Assembly: GCF_018860245.1 (NCBI RefSeq)
Contig: NZ_JAHKPD010000008.1
Location: 418,700-482,699, forward strand
DNA from: Pseudotamlana agarivorans
GTDB taxonomy: Bacteria; Bacteroidota; Bacteroidia; Flavobacteriales; Flavobacteriaceae
Length of the DNA: 64,000 nt
Direction of reading: 5' to 3'
Part shown: positions 34,801 through 43,430 of the stretch, in pieces
How positions within the stretch are numbered: position 1 is the stretch's first letter
Layout: each line of letters opens with the position of its first letter
The notes under the pieces: model-generated
Told to the model about the DNA's origin: nothing
Databases searched by the model: none
The model's input: only the letters and a program-made list of their open reading frames with translations
Made by a program: the position numbers and the translations under genes

Positions 34801-36185
34801 ATGTTTTAGGCTTCTTACCTATGGCAATTTCAGCATCAGCTGGTGCAGAAGTACAAAGACCTTTAGCGACGGTTGTAATTGGTGGTTTACTAACCTCTAC
34901 ATTATTAACATTGTTCGTGTTGCCGATATTATATCATTGGGTAGAAAGCAAATCATTCAAGTTTAGAGCAAATAAAAAAGTAATTACAGTTACTGTAATG
35001 GTAGCTTTTATGTTTTTGTTGCCAATAACAGGAAACGCCCAAGAAGTTAATGATACGTTACCAATTATTTCAATGAATGAAGCGGTTAAATTATCAAAAG
35101 AAAATTTTCCGCTTTTAAAACAAAAGCAATTAGAAATTAGCAAACAAGAACAGTTAAAAAGTACAGCTTACGATTTTGGTACATCTCAAATTTTTACTGG
35201 AGGCGAGGAAATTAATAACGGAAATGGTATTTATACGACTATTGGAATTGGTCAAAGTAACATTGATGTGTTCGGTATTTCTGCAAAAAAGCGATTGCAA
35301 GAACAACGCATTCAATTAGCTCAAAAGGCGTTTCAGCTTTCAGAATTAGATTTAGAATTGGAAGTGAAAAAGGCGTGGGCAAATGCCTTGCAGAGTAAAA
35401 GGAATTATAAATTATACAAAGAATTAGATTCTATATATACCAATTTTGAAAAAGCAGTAGCATTAAATTATGAAGTTGAAGCTATTTCTATGTTAGAATA
35501 TTCAGCAGCTAAAAATCAAGCCTTACAGATTCAAAATAAATTTATGCAATCAAAAAGTGAATACAATATTGCATTACAACAGTTAAACCTATGGCTGGTT
35601 TCTGATACGTTCTATACGGTTCCAAATGATTTTGAAATAACCAATGAAATTGATGTTGATACTTTTAGCATAGAAGAACATCCCTTATATGGTCTAGCAC
35701 AATTACAAGTGTCAGAAGCAGAAGCAACATATAAAGCTGCCAAAGCAGATAACTTACCCAAGTTAAATCTTCAAGGTGGTTTACAAAATGTAAATGGAAA
35801 TTCAGGTTTTTATACGTATCAAGCAGGTGTTTCTATTCCTTTTTTGTCTGGTACAAATAAAGCAAAAGTTAAAACTGCAAAAATAGATAAGGAAATTGCC
35901 GAAACGAACATTCAGTTTAAAAAACAAGAAGTACAATCCAAGTTTCTACAATCAAAAGAGAATTATCAAAAATGGAAGACCTCTTGGCTTTTCTATAAAA
36001 ATGAGGTTTTACCACTTGTAAAAGAACAAAAAGTGGGTGCTTTATTTGCCTATAGAGAAGGCGAGGTAGATTATACAGGATTTACACAACTCATAAAAGA
36101 AGCTATCCAATCTGAATTACAAGCTCAAGAAGCATTAATAAATTATTTAGAAAGTACATTTCAACTACAATATTTTAATAAATAA
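31851..36185 (+). CDS. CzcA-type divalent-metal RND permease fused to a TolC-like outer-membrane factor
   Basis: This 1444-residue protein is two proteins in one. Residues 1-1040 form a heavy-metal RND pump whose relay helix reads DFGIIVDGAVIIVE with Asp400, Asp406 and Glu413, the divalent-cation (CzcA) signature. Residues 1044-1060 form a hydrophobic segment ending in GNAQ (1061-1064), which looks like an internal signal peptide. Residues 1064-1444 are a TolC-type coiled outer-membrane factor. Cleavage at Ala1063 would free the outer-membrane part. The adaptor gene follows after 4 bases. Confidence 0.88.
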   Translation: MINKIIDFSINNKFIIGLLTLTIVGAGIWSMTQVPIDAVPDITNNQVQVITQAPNLGTEDIEQIITYPVEVAMSNLPNVEEIRSISRFGLSVVTIVFDDDMGTYLPRQLVAEKLNDIKGQIPEGFGEPSMGPISSGLGEIYQYTLKVKAEYKDKYSVTDLRTMQDWIVQRQMAMVEGVVEVNAIGGKIKQYEVAVDPNELRAIGLTITDVFEALENNNQNTGGAYIEKNHQANFIRGEGLVRSLDDIKKITVKNINNIPITIGDIAKVQFGSAIRYGALTQDGEGEVVGGLVMMLKGANSNDVIENVKERMAQIEKSLPEGVIIEPLLDRSKLIAETTLTVATNLIEGALIVIFVLIFLLGNWRGGLIVASTIPLSLLFAFILMNVFDVWANLMSLGAIDFGIIVDGAVIIVESTVFLITSRVLKKKSLTAKERDKVASNASKKMMNAAFFGQLIILIVFLPILALQGIEGKMFKPMALTFIFAMIGAMVLCLTYVPMMSALILRAPKNDKKSYGDKFVHWVERKYQPLLEKALKKGKLIIGVSVVLFGIAVFMFTRMGGEFIPQLDEGDIAFHAILKPGSSLKETIETTTKIEQIVKAKFPEVEKIVSRIGVAEIPTDPMPMDLADVFVILKPKSEWTTPITKDELIEKMKEAVEIVPGVNYEFTQPIEMRFNELLEGVREDIAIKLYGEDINVLSQKAEEISQIIAGTEGIGDMKAEATTGLPQMTITYNRNKLAQYGLQINTLNQIVQSAFAGGTAGIIFEGEKRFDLVVRLNSQNRKDISDVQNLYINLPSGTQIPLREVADISYKAGPMQISRDNTNRRTYVGINVRGRDVKSLVTEIKSKLDAKLELPTGYFIRYGGAFENLERASNRLQTVVPIALLLIFVLIYFALKSLPQTLMIYIAIPMATIGGVVALWLRDMPFSISAGVGFIVLFGVAVLNGLVMISGLNELKEEGVTNLKDRIIEGTKRRIRPIMLTAFTDVLGFLPMAISASAGAEVQRPLATVVIGGLLTSTLLTLFVLPILYHWVESKSFKFRANKKVITVTVMVAFMFLLPITGNAQEVNDTLPIISMNEAVKLSKENFPLLKQKQLEISKQEQLKSTAYDFGTSQIFTGGEEINNGNGIYTTIGIGQSNIDVFGISAKKRLQEQRIQLAQKAFQLSELDLELEVKKAWANALQSKRNYKLYKELDSIYTNFEKAVALNYEVEAISMLEYSAAKNQALQIQNKFMQSKSEYNIALQQLNLWLVSDTFYTVPNDFEITNEIDVDTFSIEEHPLYGLAQLQVSEAEATYKAAKADNLPKLNLQGGLQNVNGNSGFYTYQAGVSIPFLSGTNKAKVKTAKIDKEIAETNIQFKKQEVQSKFLQSKENYQKWKTSWLFYKNEVLPLVKEQKVGALFAYREGEVDYTGFTQLIKEAIQSELQAQEALINYLESTFQLQYFNK

Positions 36186-36189
36186 GAAA

Positions 36190-37395
36190 ATGAAAAACAC
36201 ACGATATATAATCTTAACATTACTTGCAGTTTCACTTTTAGTTGTTGCATGTGGAAATAAAGAAAGTCATAAAGAAGGCGATGGTCATGAACACAATGAA
36301 GATGCAAAGCCAGAAGCTGAAGAAGCCCATAGTGATGAAGAAGAAGTGATGCTTTCACAGCAACAGTTTGACGCCTTAAAAATGAAAACTGACACCTTGG
36401 TATTGCGCAATATGAGCGGTTATGTAGAAGCGAATGGCACATTGGAAGTGCCACCACAAAACGAAGCTGCAATAACTTCTGTAGTTGGTGCTAATGTGGT
36501 ATCTATAAAAGTTATTGAAGGCGATAAAGTTAAAAAAGGTCAAGTGGTTGCATATCTATCACATCCTAATATTATAAAAATGCAGACTGATTATTTGAAT
36601 GCTTTTAGCAACAGTAATTTTTTAAAGAAGAACTACGAGCGTCAACAAAAATTAAATGATGCAGGAGTTGGCTCTGGTGCAAATTTTCAAAAAGCCGAAG
36701 CAGAATATGATGCCTCTAAAGCGATGGTAAACGGATTGGAAGCCCAATTGAGACTATTAAACATAAACACGTCATCAATACGAAATGGAACAATTGCTCA
36801 AAGTATATCATTAAGAAGTCCAATAGAAGGCTTTGTCCAAAAAGTTGAAGTTAAAACAGGACAATATGTTGAGCCACAAACCGAACTTTTTGAAATTGTA
36901 AACACGCATCACGTTCACGCAGATTTAATGGTGTTCGAAAAAGACGTTTATAAAGTAAAGAAAGGTCAAAAAGTGATTTTCAATTTACAGTCCAATACAG
37001 AAGAAGATCTTACAGCTGAAATCTATTCGGTAAGTAAGACTTTTGAAGATAATCCTAAAGCGCTTCACGTACACGCTGAAATTGAAAACAAAAAAGGGAA
37101 TCTAATTCCAGGGATGTATATAAGAGGTAAAATTCAAGTTGAGAATAAAGAAACTAAGGCATTACCAGAAAGTGCTATTATAAAAGAGGGCGATAGGTTT
37201 TATGTTTTTTCCTCGGAAAGAGAAAATGAAGATTGGAGTTTTAAACCTATTGAAGTGCTTTTAGGGGCAAAAGATGGCGATTGGATTGCTGTTCAATTTA
37301 CTGAAGAGCAAGATAAAACCATGAAATTTGCTTATAATAATGCATATTATTTAATTGCTGAAATGAAAAAGGGAGAAGCAGAACACGAACATTAA
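36190..37395 (+). CDS. RND efflux adaptor (CusB/CzcB-like lipoprotein)
   Basis: This 401-residue membrane-fusion protein has a lipoprotein signal (LLVVAC) and a His-rich start (EGDGHEHNEDA). Lipoyl/barrel halves follow (PPQNEAAITSVVGANVVSIK, SLRSPIEGFVQKVEVKTGQY). It pairs with the upstream CzcA-TolC fusion, 4 bases away, and ends with a short His tail (EAEHEH). It probably handles Zn/Co/Cd or Ni by association; the metal is not defined by sequence. Confidence 0.88.
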   Translation: MKNTRYIILTLLAVSLLVVACGNKESHKEGDGHEHNEDAKPEAEEAHSDEEEVMLSQQQFDALKMKTDTLVLRNMSGYVEANGTLEVPPQNEAAITSVVGANVVSIKVIEGDKVKKGQVVAYLSHPNIIKMQTDYLNAFSNSNFLKKNYERQQKLNDAGVGSGANFQKAEAEYDASKAMVNGLEAQLRLLNINTSSIRNGTIAQSISLRSPIEGFVQKVEVKTGQYVEPQTELFEIVNTHHVHADLMVFEKDVYKVKKGQKVIFNLQSNTEEDLTAEIYSVSKTFEDNPKALHVHAEIENKKGNLIPGMYIRGKIQVENKETKALPESAIIKEGDRFYVFSSERENEDWSFKPIEVLLGAKDGDWIAVQFTEEQDKTMKFAYNNAYYLIAEMKKGEAEHEH

Positions 37396-37397
37396 TT

Positions 37398-37811
37398 ATG
37401 GAAACAATAGAACAAGTATTAGAGTCGAGAAACATTCGTGTTACAGCAATGCGTATGTTAATTTATAAGTTTCTTGCAGAAAAAGAGGTAGCTGTTACTT
37501 TAAGTGACATAGAAAATGCGTTTGTAAAAGCAGATAGAACTACATTATACAGAACTATAAAAACTTTTGAGGAAAAAGCGATTGTGCATCAAATAGATGA
37601 TGGTACTGGGATTACAAAATATGCGTTATGTGAACAAGGTTGTAATTGCGATATAAAAACTGATTTGCATTTACACTTTCATTGTAATAATTGTAATGAA
37701 ACCATTTGCTTAACAGACCATAAAATACCTCAAATAAAAGTACCTGATGGTTTTGTTTCAGAAAATGTAAACTTGGTTGTAAAAGGTATATGTGATAAGT
37801 GTAGTGGGTAA
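37398..37811 (+). CDS. Fur-family transcriptional regulator
   Basis: This 137-residue regulator has the Fur winged helix (NIRVTAMRMLIYKFL, DRTTLYRTIKTFEE) and a C-terminal metal/dimer domain with HLHFHC. Two CxxC pairs (CNNC, CDKC) hold the structural zinc. It follows the RND adaptor by 2 bases and is thus in the efflux operon. A TTGCA-type repeat follows it, and a similar one precedes the operon, which suggests autoregulation. Whether it senses Zn, Fe or another metal cannot be told. Confidence 0.9.
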   Translation: METIEQVLESRNIRVTAMRMLIYKFLAEKEVAVTLSDIENAFVKADRTTLYRTIKTFEEKAIVHQIDDGTGITKYALCEQGCNCDIKTDLHLHFHCNNCNETICLTDHKIPQIKVPDGFVSENVNLVVKGICDKCSG

Positions 37812-37814
37812 TAA

Positions 37815-37830
37815 TTGCACTTCCATTGCA
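37815..37830 (+). promoter_or_regulatory. TTGCA repeat, candidate Fur-family operator
   Basis: TTGCACTTCCATTGCA shares TTGCA-N2-T-N-CATTGCA with the site at 31374-31389. It lies between the Fur-family gene and the methyltransferase-like membrane protein gene. Confidence 0.35.
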
Positions 37831-37877
37831 TTGGTTTTTATAGCATTTTTGTATCATCATAATTAATATAGGAATCA

Positions 37878-38462
37878 ATGCTTTTATTCATTTTCTTTAT
37901 AATTTACTTTCTATTTGTATTTGTAATCAGGTCAATTTTATTAAAAAATAAAACAGGCATTAATCCATTGACCTTTAATAAAACTGATGATGCTCACGGT
38001 TTTAATGGAAAGGTATTTACCGTAATAACTTTTATGGAATTAGTTGTTGTTGGAATCTACGCTTTTAAGATTGAATGGTATAAATATTTACTTCCTTTTT
38101 GGTATATAGAAAATGAAATTTTATCCATAATTGGTTGGGGATTTTTAATTATTTCTCTAATCATAGTTTGGATTGCTCAATCACATATGGCTAATTCGTG
38201 GAGAATTGGAATTGATGAAAAGAATAAGACGAAACTTGTAACTAAAGGATTATTTTCATTTTCCCGTAACCCAATCTTTCTCGGAATTATGATTGCGAAT
38301 ATGGGATTGTTTTTGGTTATTCCAAATGCTTTTACACTATTGATAATTTCATTATCAACTATAAGTATAAATACCCAAATTAGATTAGAAGAAGCATTTT
38401 TAGAACGAGAGTTTGGTAATGATTATTTAGAGTATGTAAATAAAGTAAGGCGTTGGATATAA
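37878..38462 (+). CDS. Isoprenylcysteine methyltransferase/PEMT-like membrane protein
   Basis: This 194-residue protein has four or five membrane helices and the SAM-binding core FSRNPIFLGIMIANMGL, and a C-terminal LEEAFLEREFGNDYLEYVNK segment, as in ICMT and phospholipid N-methyltransferases. Such genes often accompany metal-resistance clusters, but the role is unclear. It sits between fur and merTP. Confidence 0.82.
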   Translation: MLLFIFFIIYFLFVFVIRSILLKNKTGINPLTFNKTDDAHGFNGKVFTVITFMELVVVGIYAFKIEWYKYLLPFWYIENEILSIIGWGFLIISLIIVWIAQSHMANSWRIGIDEKNKTKLVTKGLFSFSRNPIFLGIMIANMGLFLVIPNAFTLLIISLSTISINTQIRLEEAFLEREFGNDYLEYVNKVRRWI

Positions 38463-38484
38463 ATATTAAATAATTAAAGTAATT

Positions 38485-39078
38485 ATGAAAAACAAATTAG
38501 TCATCACTAGTTTACTAACGGCAATTACGGCTTCATTGTGTTGTATCACACCTGTTTTGGCTTTAATTGCAGGAACAAGTGGTGTAGCTTCAACTTTTTC
38601 TTGGATAGAACCATTTAGACCTTATTTAATAGGACTTACAATATTAGTACTTGTCTTTGCTTGGTATCAAAAACTGAAACCAGAAAAAGAAATCGATTGT
38701 GAATGTGAAACAGATGAAAAACCAAAATTTATTCAATCAAAAACCTTTCTAGGGATTATTACAGTATTCGCAATTATAATGTTGGCGTTTCCATATTACT
38801 CAAGTATTTTTTATCCAAACACAGAAAAGCAAGTCCTAGTAGTTGATAAATCAAACATCAAAATTACAGAATATAAAATAGATGGAATGACCTGTGCGAG
38901 TTGCGAAGAACACGTAAATCATGAAGTAAATAAACTCAACGGAATTATTAACTCAAATACTTCATACAAAAAGGGTAATGCAATTATTGAATTTGACAAA
39001 ACTAAAACCAATAAGAGGGAAATTGAGAAAGCAATAATTTCAACTGGTTACAAAATAACTGACAAAATAGAAAACTAA
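38485..39078 (+). CDS. merTP: MerTP-type mercuric transport protein (MerT-MerP fusion)
   Basis: This 197-residue protein has three membrane helices with the vicinal cysteines ASLCCITP of MerT in the first, and a cytoplasmic CEC motif. The last 65 residues are a MerP/HMA domain (GMTCASCEEHV). It would move Hg(II) into the cytoplasm for MerA, but no merA or merR lies within the window. Spacing to the next gene is a 1-base overlap. Confidence 0.85.
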   Translation: MKNKLVITSLLTAITASLCCITPVLALIAGTSGVASTFSWIEPFRPYLIGLTILVLVFAWYQKLKPEKEIDCECETDEKPKFIQSKTFLGIITVFAIIMLAFPYYSSIFYPNTEKQVLVVDKSNIKITEYKIDGMTCASCEEHVNHEVNKLNGIINSNTSYKKGNAIIEFDKTKTNKREIEKAIISTGYKITDKIEN

Positions 39079-39284
39079 TGAAAATTATATTAAAATCAGT
39101 AATCACTTGCCCAAACTGTGGTCATAAAAAAGAAGAAGATATGCCAACAAATGCTTGTCAATTCTTCTATGAATGTGATAATTGCAAAACGGTAATGAAA
39201 CCAAAAGAAGGAGATTGTTGTGTGTATTGCTCTTATGGTACAGTTCCTTGTCCACCAATTCAACAAAACAAAAGTTGTTGCTAA
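39078..39284 (+). CDS. GDCCVxC-domain small Cys-rich protein
   Basis: This 68-residue protein has two CxxC pairs (CPNCGHKK, ECDNC) and the family signature GDCCVYCSYGTVPCPP, ending in KSCC. It is commonly found beside merT genes in Bacteroidota and probably binds mercury or another soft metal in the cytoplasm; the precise role is not established. It overlaps merTP by one base and precedes the zntA-type gene by 11 bases. Confidence 0.85.
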   Translation: MKIILKSVITCPNCGHKKEEDMPTNACQFFYECDNCKTVMKPKEGDCCVYCSYGTVPCPPIQQNKSCC

Positions 39285-39295
39285 AACAAAACTTG

Positions 39296-41260
39296 ATGAA
39301 AAAAAAGAAAGTTAATCTAAGAGATTTAAAGCCAGGTTCTGATGGACAACATAGTCACGATGATGGTCATAACCATAGCAGTCCTAAAAAAGTTTCAAAT
39401 ATTGAAACCTATTTACCAGCTATTTTCAGTTTCGTAATGTTGATAGTTGGAATTACTGTTGATTATTTTGAAGTATTTCCACATTTTTCTGGTTGGATTC
39501 GTATTCTTTGGTATGTTATAGCTTATATTCCAGTTGGATTTCCTGTTATAAAGGAAGGCTGGAAAAGCATTAAAAGTGGCGATTTTTTTACCGAATTCCT
39601 TTTAATGTCTATTGCTACCATAGGAGCATTCATTATTGGCGAATATCCCGAAGGTGTGGCAGTAATGCTTTTTTATGCGGTTGGAGAATTATTTCAGAGT
39701 GCAGCAGTCAATCGAGCAAAAAGTAATATTAAAGCATTGCTCGATGTACGCCCTAATGAAGCTTTAGTATATCGGAATAATGATTACATTTCTGTAAGTC
39801 CAGAGACGGTTGAAATTGGAGAAAAAGTTCAAGTCCGTGTGGGAGAAAAAATTCCTTTAGACGGTATTCTACTTTCCGAAAAGGGTTCATTTAATACAGC
39901 GGCATTGACAGGCGAAAGCAAGCCTGATACGATTGCAAAAGGCGAAAAAGTATTTGCAGGGAGTATTAATATGGATGGTGTTATAGAAATCGAAACCACA
40001 AAAGAGTTTAAGGATAGTTCAATTGCTCGAATTCTCGATATGGTACAGAATGCCACAGCGCGAAAATCAAAAACAGAATTATTCATCAGACAATTTGCTC
40101 GAATTTACACACCCATTGTTGTGTTCTTGGCTATAGGTGTTACTTTCATTCCTTACCTTTTTGTAGATGATTATGTGTTTAGAGATTGGTTGTATCGTGC
40201 CTTAATATTTTTGGTTATATCCTGTCCTTGTGCTTTGGTTATATCCATTCCATTGGGTTATTTCGGTGGTTTGGGAGCAGCTTCAAAAAATGGAATTTTG
40301 TTTAAAGGAGCTTCGTTTTTAGATGCCATGACCAAGATAAACACATTGGTAATGGATAAAACAGGAACGGTAACAAAAGGTGTCTTTAAAATCAAGGAGA
40401 TTAAAGCCATAAATTGGGATGAAAAAGAGTTTATGAAATACCTTATGGCTATGGAAGAACAATCTACACATCCAATCGCTAAAGCCATTTTAGAATATAA
40501 AGATGAAGGTGCAGATTATGAGGCTTCCAAAGTATCTGAAATAGCAGGAAAAGGTTTAAAAGGTATCGTAAATGGTAAGACTGTTTTAGTTGGTAATAAA
40601 GCCCTAATGACAGCGAATGAAATTATTGTTTTAGAGGAAACCGAAACCATTGTAGAATCGATTGTTTTGGTTGCTATTGATGACAAATTTGCAGGTTATG
40701 TGGTTATTGCAGATGAATTAAAAGAAGATGCAAAAGAAACGATTATAGCATTGCATAAAGTAGGTGTCAAAAATATAATGATGCTTTCTGGAGATAAGGA
40801 TTCCATTACCCAAAAAGTAGCTTCCGAATTAAATATAAAAATTGCTAAAGGCGGTTTGTTACCAGAAGATAAATTAAATGAAGTTGAAATTTTAAAACAA
40901 GACCCTAAAAATAAGATTGCTTTTATAGGCGATGGTATTAATGATGCACCAGTTTTAGCAGCAAGTGATGTTGGTATTGCAATGGGTGGTTTAGGAAGCG
41001 ATGTCGCCATTGAAACAGCAGATGTTATTATTCAAACCGACCAACCTTCAAAAGTGGTAAAAGCCATTAAAATTAGTCGTTCAACCCGAAAGATTGTGTG
41101 GCAAAATATCATACTCGCATTCGGTGTTAAAGTGATTGTTCTAATTTTAGGCGCAGGTGGTTTAGCAACAATGTGGGAGGCAGTATTTGCAGATGTTGGT
41201 GTTGCATTGTTAGCAATATTGAATGCGGTTAGATTACAGCGCATGAAATGGGTTGATTAA
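39296..41260 (+). CDS. P1B-type ATPase, Zn(II)/Cd(II)/Pb(II) type (ZntA-like)
   Basis: This 654-residue pump has a short His-rich N-terminus (GQHSHDDGHNHS) in place of an HMA domain. It shows CPCALVISIPLGYFGG in helix 6, DKTGTVTKG (phosphorylated Asp), GDGINDAP, and Lys in helix 7 with Asp in helix 8 (KVIVLIL, FADVGVALL). Those are P1B-2 features. The ATG at 39296 is chosen; an upstream in-frame ATG at 39182 would overlap the GDCCVxC gene by over 100 bases. It exports divalent heavy metals. Confidence 0.92.
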   Translation: MKKKKVNLRDLKPGSDGQHSHDDGHNHSSPKKVSNIETYLPAIFSFVMLIVGITVDYFEVFPHFSGWIRILWYVIAYIPVGFPVIKEGWKSIKSGDFFTEFLLMSIATIGAFIIGEYPEGVAVMLFYAVGELFQSAAVNRAKSNIKALLDVRPNEALVYRNNDYISVSPETVEIGEKVQVRVGEKIPLDGILLSEKGSFNTAALTGESKPDTIAKGEKVFAGSINMDGVIEIETTKEFKDSSIARILDMVQNATARKSKTELFIRQFARIYTPIVVFLAIGVTFIPYLFVDDYVFRDWLYRALIFLVISCPCALVISIPLGYFGGLGAASKNGILFKGASFLDAMTKINTLVMDKTGTVTKGVFKIKEIKAINWDEKEFMKYLMAMEEQSTHPIAKAILEYKDEGADYEASKVSEIAGKGLKGIVNGKTVLVGNKALMTANEIIVLEETETIVESIVLVAIDDKFAGYVVIADELKEDAKETIIALHKVGVKNIMMLSGDKDSITQKVASELNIKIAKGGLLPEDKLNEVEILKQDPKNKIAFIGDGINDAPVLAASDVGIAMGGLGSDVAIETADVIIQTDQPSKVVKAIKISRSTRKIVWQNIILAFGVKVIVLILGAGGLATMWEAVFADVGVALLAILNAVRLQRMKWVD

Positions 41261-41276
41261 AAGAATTGAAGCTATA

Positions 41277-41318
41277 AATAGTATAAGATTAATTTTTATA
41301 AATTAATCTTATACTATT
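41277..41318. terminator. Perfect 19-base inverted repeat at the cargo/backbone boundary
   Basis: Arms at 41277-41295 and 41300-41318 are exact reverse complements around a 4-base loop (TTAT). They are AT-rich with no T-run. It may end the metal cargo transcript or bind a regulator. Confidence 0.45.
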
Positions 41319-41349
41319 GTTTAACTTGTAGAGCTAATATCTTTTTTAA

Positions 41350-43224
41350 ATGAATTCCGAAAATATAGCTTCAATAGTTGTAGAGTATATAGAAACGCAA
41401 AACACACAATATGCCTTACTTCTTAACGGTGGTTGGGGAACAGGAAAAACATTTTTCTGGAAAGACACATTATTACCATTAATTCAACAAAAGAATCTTG
41501 ATACCATCTACATATCTCTTAATGGAATAAAAACCATAGATGCGTTACAAAAACAACTTTTCTTTAAGCTTATACCGTATTTTGATAAAGCTCAAAACAA
41601 AACATTAAAAGCATTAGCAACAATTAGTGGTAATCTTATAAAATCGGCTAGTAAAGCTTTTATAAAGGTTGACCCATCTGATTTGTTTCAAGGTATTGGT
41701 GTAGATAATTTTGATTTCTCAAAGAAATTTATCTGTTTCGATGATTTAGAACGCTGTAGAATACCAATGAAAGAATTGCTAGGTTTTATAAATGGTTTTG
41801 TAGAACACAAAAATCTTAAGTGCTTAATTCTAGCTGATGAGGACAAGATTTTTGAGACAGATGAAAATCAAAAAACAAATTACTACAGCATTAAAGAAAA
41901 AGTTATAGGACGAGTCTTAAATTATAAGCCAGAACTTAAAAGTGTAATCCCGCAACTTTTTAATAAGTATGAAAACGATAAAGCTTTTTTATCGTTTTTG
42001 AAAAAGAATGAAAACTACATATTCCGAATATTTGATGAGCAGAAAGAAGATAATATAAGGATTATTTCATTCTTCCTAGATAGCCTTCAAAATGTTTTAA
42101 AATGTGTTATTGATATTGAAGATGAATTAAAAAAAGAATTACTGTTCTTAACTGCTATTCTTTCTATTGAATTTAAAAGAGGCTTTTTAAAATCCAATGA
42201 ATCCCATGACTACAAAGGATTAGGTAACACTACTTATTTCTGGTATCAAGAAGTAGAATCAGATAGACTAAGAGTTAATATTCTAGGCAAGAAAGAAGAG
42301 CCTGAAAAGGAAAAAACTTATGCCGAAACATTTTATCTAAAGTATGTAAGTAACAGATTAGAAGATTATCATTTCTATGAGAGTGCTTACACTTACGTGC
42401 TATCAGGTTATTTAAATGTTGATAAGCTTTCTAAAGAATTAGAAAAAAGAAAACCAGAACAACCGACAAAGGAACAAGAGGCTTTTAGTAATCTTATGAG
42501 TTATAATTTTAGGAAATTTACAGACGATGAGTTTGCAACCTATACCGCAGATGTATTAAAGTATTTAGAAGAAGGTGCTTATAGTATGTATTCTTATGAG
42601 CAATTATCTGGCTTCTATCATTTCTTTGCAGAAAAAGGTCTAATAGACTATACAAATGATGAAATAGAAAAAAAGCTATTCACAGGTATTCAAATTGCTT
42701 CAAAAAAAAATGAAATAGACCGTAGGTTTTACGATAATATGATTCATTTTGAAGTAAGCAATCCAATTGTACAGCCTATAAGGGATAAGATTATAGAACT
42801 TCATACTGCACTTAATAAAGAGTTAGTAAAAGAGGAAAGTAATCAACTTATTGAAGTACTTACAAAGGAGGAATACGAAAAACTAGACGAGCTTTTTAAA
42901 GATAAAAAATTCAACAAAGATTTCATAGCATATTTAGACGGTCAGGTACTATTTCAAGCTTTAAATAAAAATACAAATCAGTTTTTAACATTATTTAGAA
43001 ACGAAATTAAAGAAAGGTATAAGCATACTAATGTTAAGATGTTCTATCCTGATGATTATGAATGTTTATACCAATTGCATCTAGCTATTCAAAAGCATTT
43101 AAATGAAAATGAAATTCCAACTCTAAGGAAGTTTTTATGGGAGGAGTTAGAAACTTTGCTAGATAATACATGTGAAGCATTAAAAAAAGATGATGCCGAG
43201 TTAGGTACTGCATTTAAAAGTTAA
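41350..43224 (+). CDS. KAP-family P-loop NTPase
   Basis: This 624-residue protein has a Walker A motif NGGWGTGKT at residues 26-34 and a Walker B motif ICFDDLERC (Asp131/132), the usual arrangement of KAP P-loop NTPases. No membrane helices are apparent. The rest is helical with no recognised domain. Many KAP-like proteins are tied to phage defence or membrane control, so a defence role on this element is possible, but unproven. It is flanked by a 19-bp inverted repeat and duplicated intergenic module A1. Confidence 0.75.
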   Translation: MNSENIASIVVEYIETQNTQYALLLNGGWGTGKTFFWKDTLLPLIQQKNLDTIYISLNGIKTIDALQKQLFFKLIPYFDKAQNKTLKALATISGNLIKSASKAFIKVDPSDLFQGIGVDNFDFSKKFICFDDLERCRIPMKELLGFINGFVEHKNLKCLILADEDKIFETDENQKTNYYSIKEKVIGRVLNYKPELKSVIPQLFNKYENDKAFLSFLKKNENYIFRIFDEQKEDNIRIISFFLDSLQNVLKCVIDIEDELKKELLFLTAILSIEFKRGFLKSNESHDYKGLGNTTYFWYQEVESDRLRVNILGKKEEPEKEKTYAETFYLKYVSNRLEDYHFYESAYTYVLSGYLNVDKLSKELEKRKPEQPTKEQEAFSNLMSYNFRKFTDDEFATYTADVLKYLEEGAYSMYSYEQLSGFYHFFAEKGLIDYTNDEIEKKLFTGIQIASKKNEIDRRFYDNMIHFEVSNPIVQPIRDKIIELHTALNKELVKEESNQLIEVLTKEEYEKLDELFKDKKFNKDFIAYLDGQVLFQALNKNTNQFLTLFRNEIKERYKHTNVKMFYPDDYECLYQLHLAIQKHLNENEIPTLRKFLWEELETLLDNTCEALKKDDAELGTAFKS

Positions 43225-43228
43225 CAAG

Positions 43229-43410
43229 CCATTCAGCACATTTCCCTACATTTCGTTGCTCTACATTCCAAGAAAAGAGCTTCACTAACAGAGATCTTGG
43301 ACACAATTCCAAAGTTTTAGATTTCCACTTCGCTTAATCCTGCCTAATCCCAAAACTTTGGGAGCAGGAACACTACATTCCCAATATAAAATTTTGAAAT
43401 AGCGTCCGCT
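43229..43410 (+). repeat. Intergenic module A, copy 1
   Basis: This non-coding stretch shares with 46439-46608 the order CCATTCAGCACATTTCC, CTACATTCCA, AGAGCTTCA, TCTTGGAC, GGAACACTACATTCC and a closing GTCCGC. The copy has local hairpins such as CCAAAACTTTGG. It follows the KAP gene and precedes module B1. It may be a structured RNA or a protein-binding array; no gene is seen. Confidence 0.6.
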
Positions 43411-43430
43411 TAAAAGAGGGAGAGATATCT

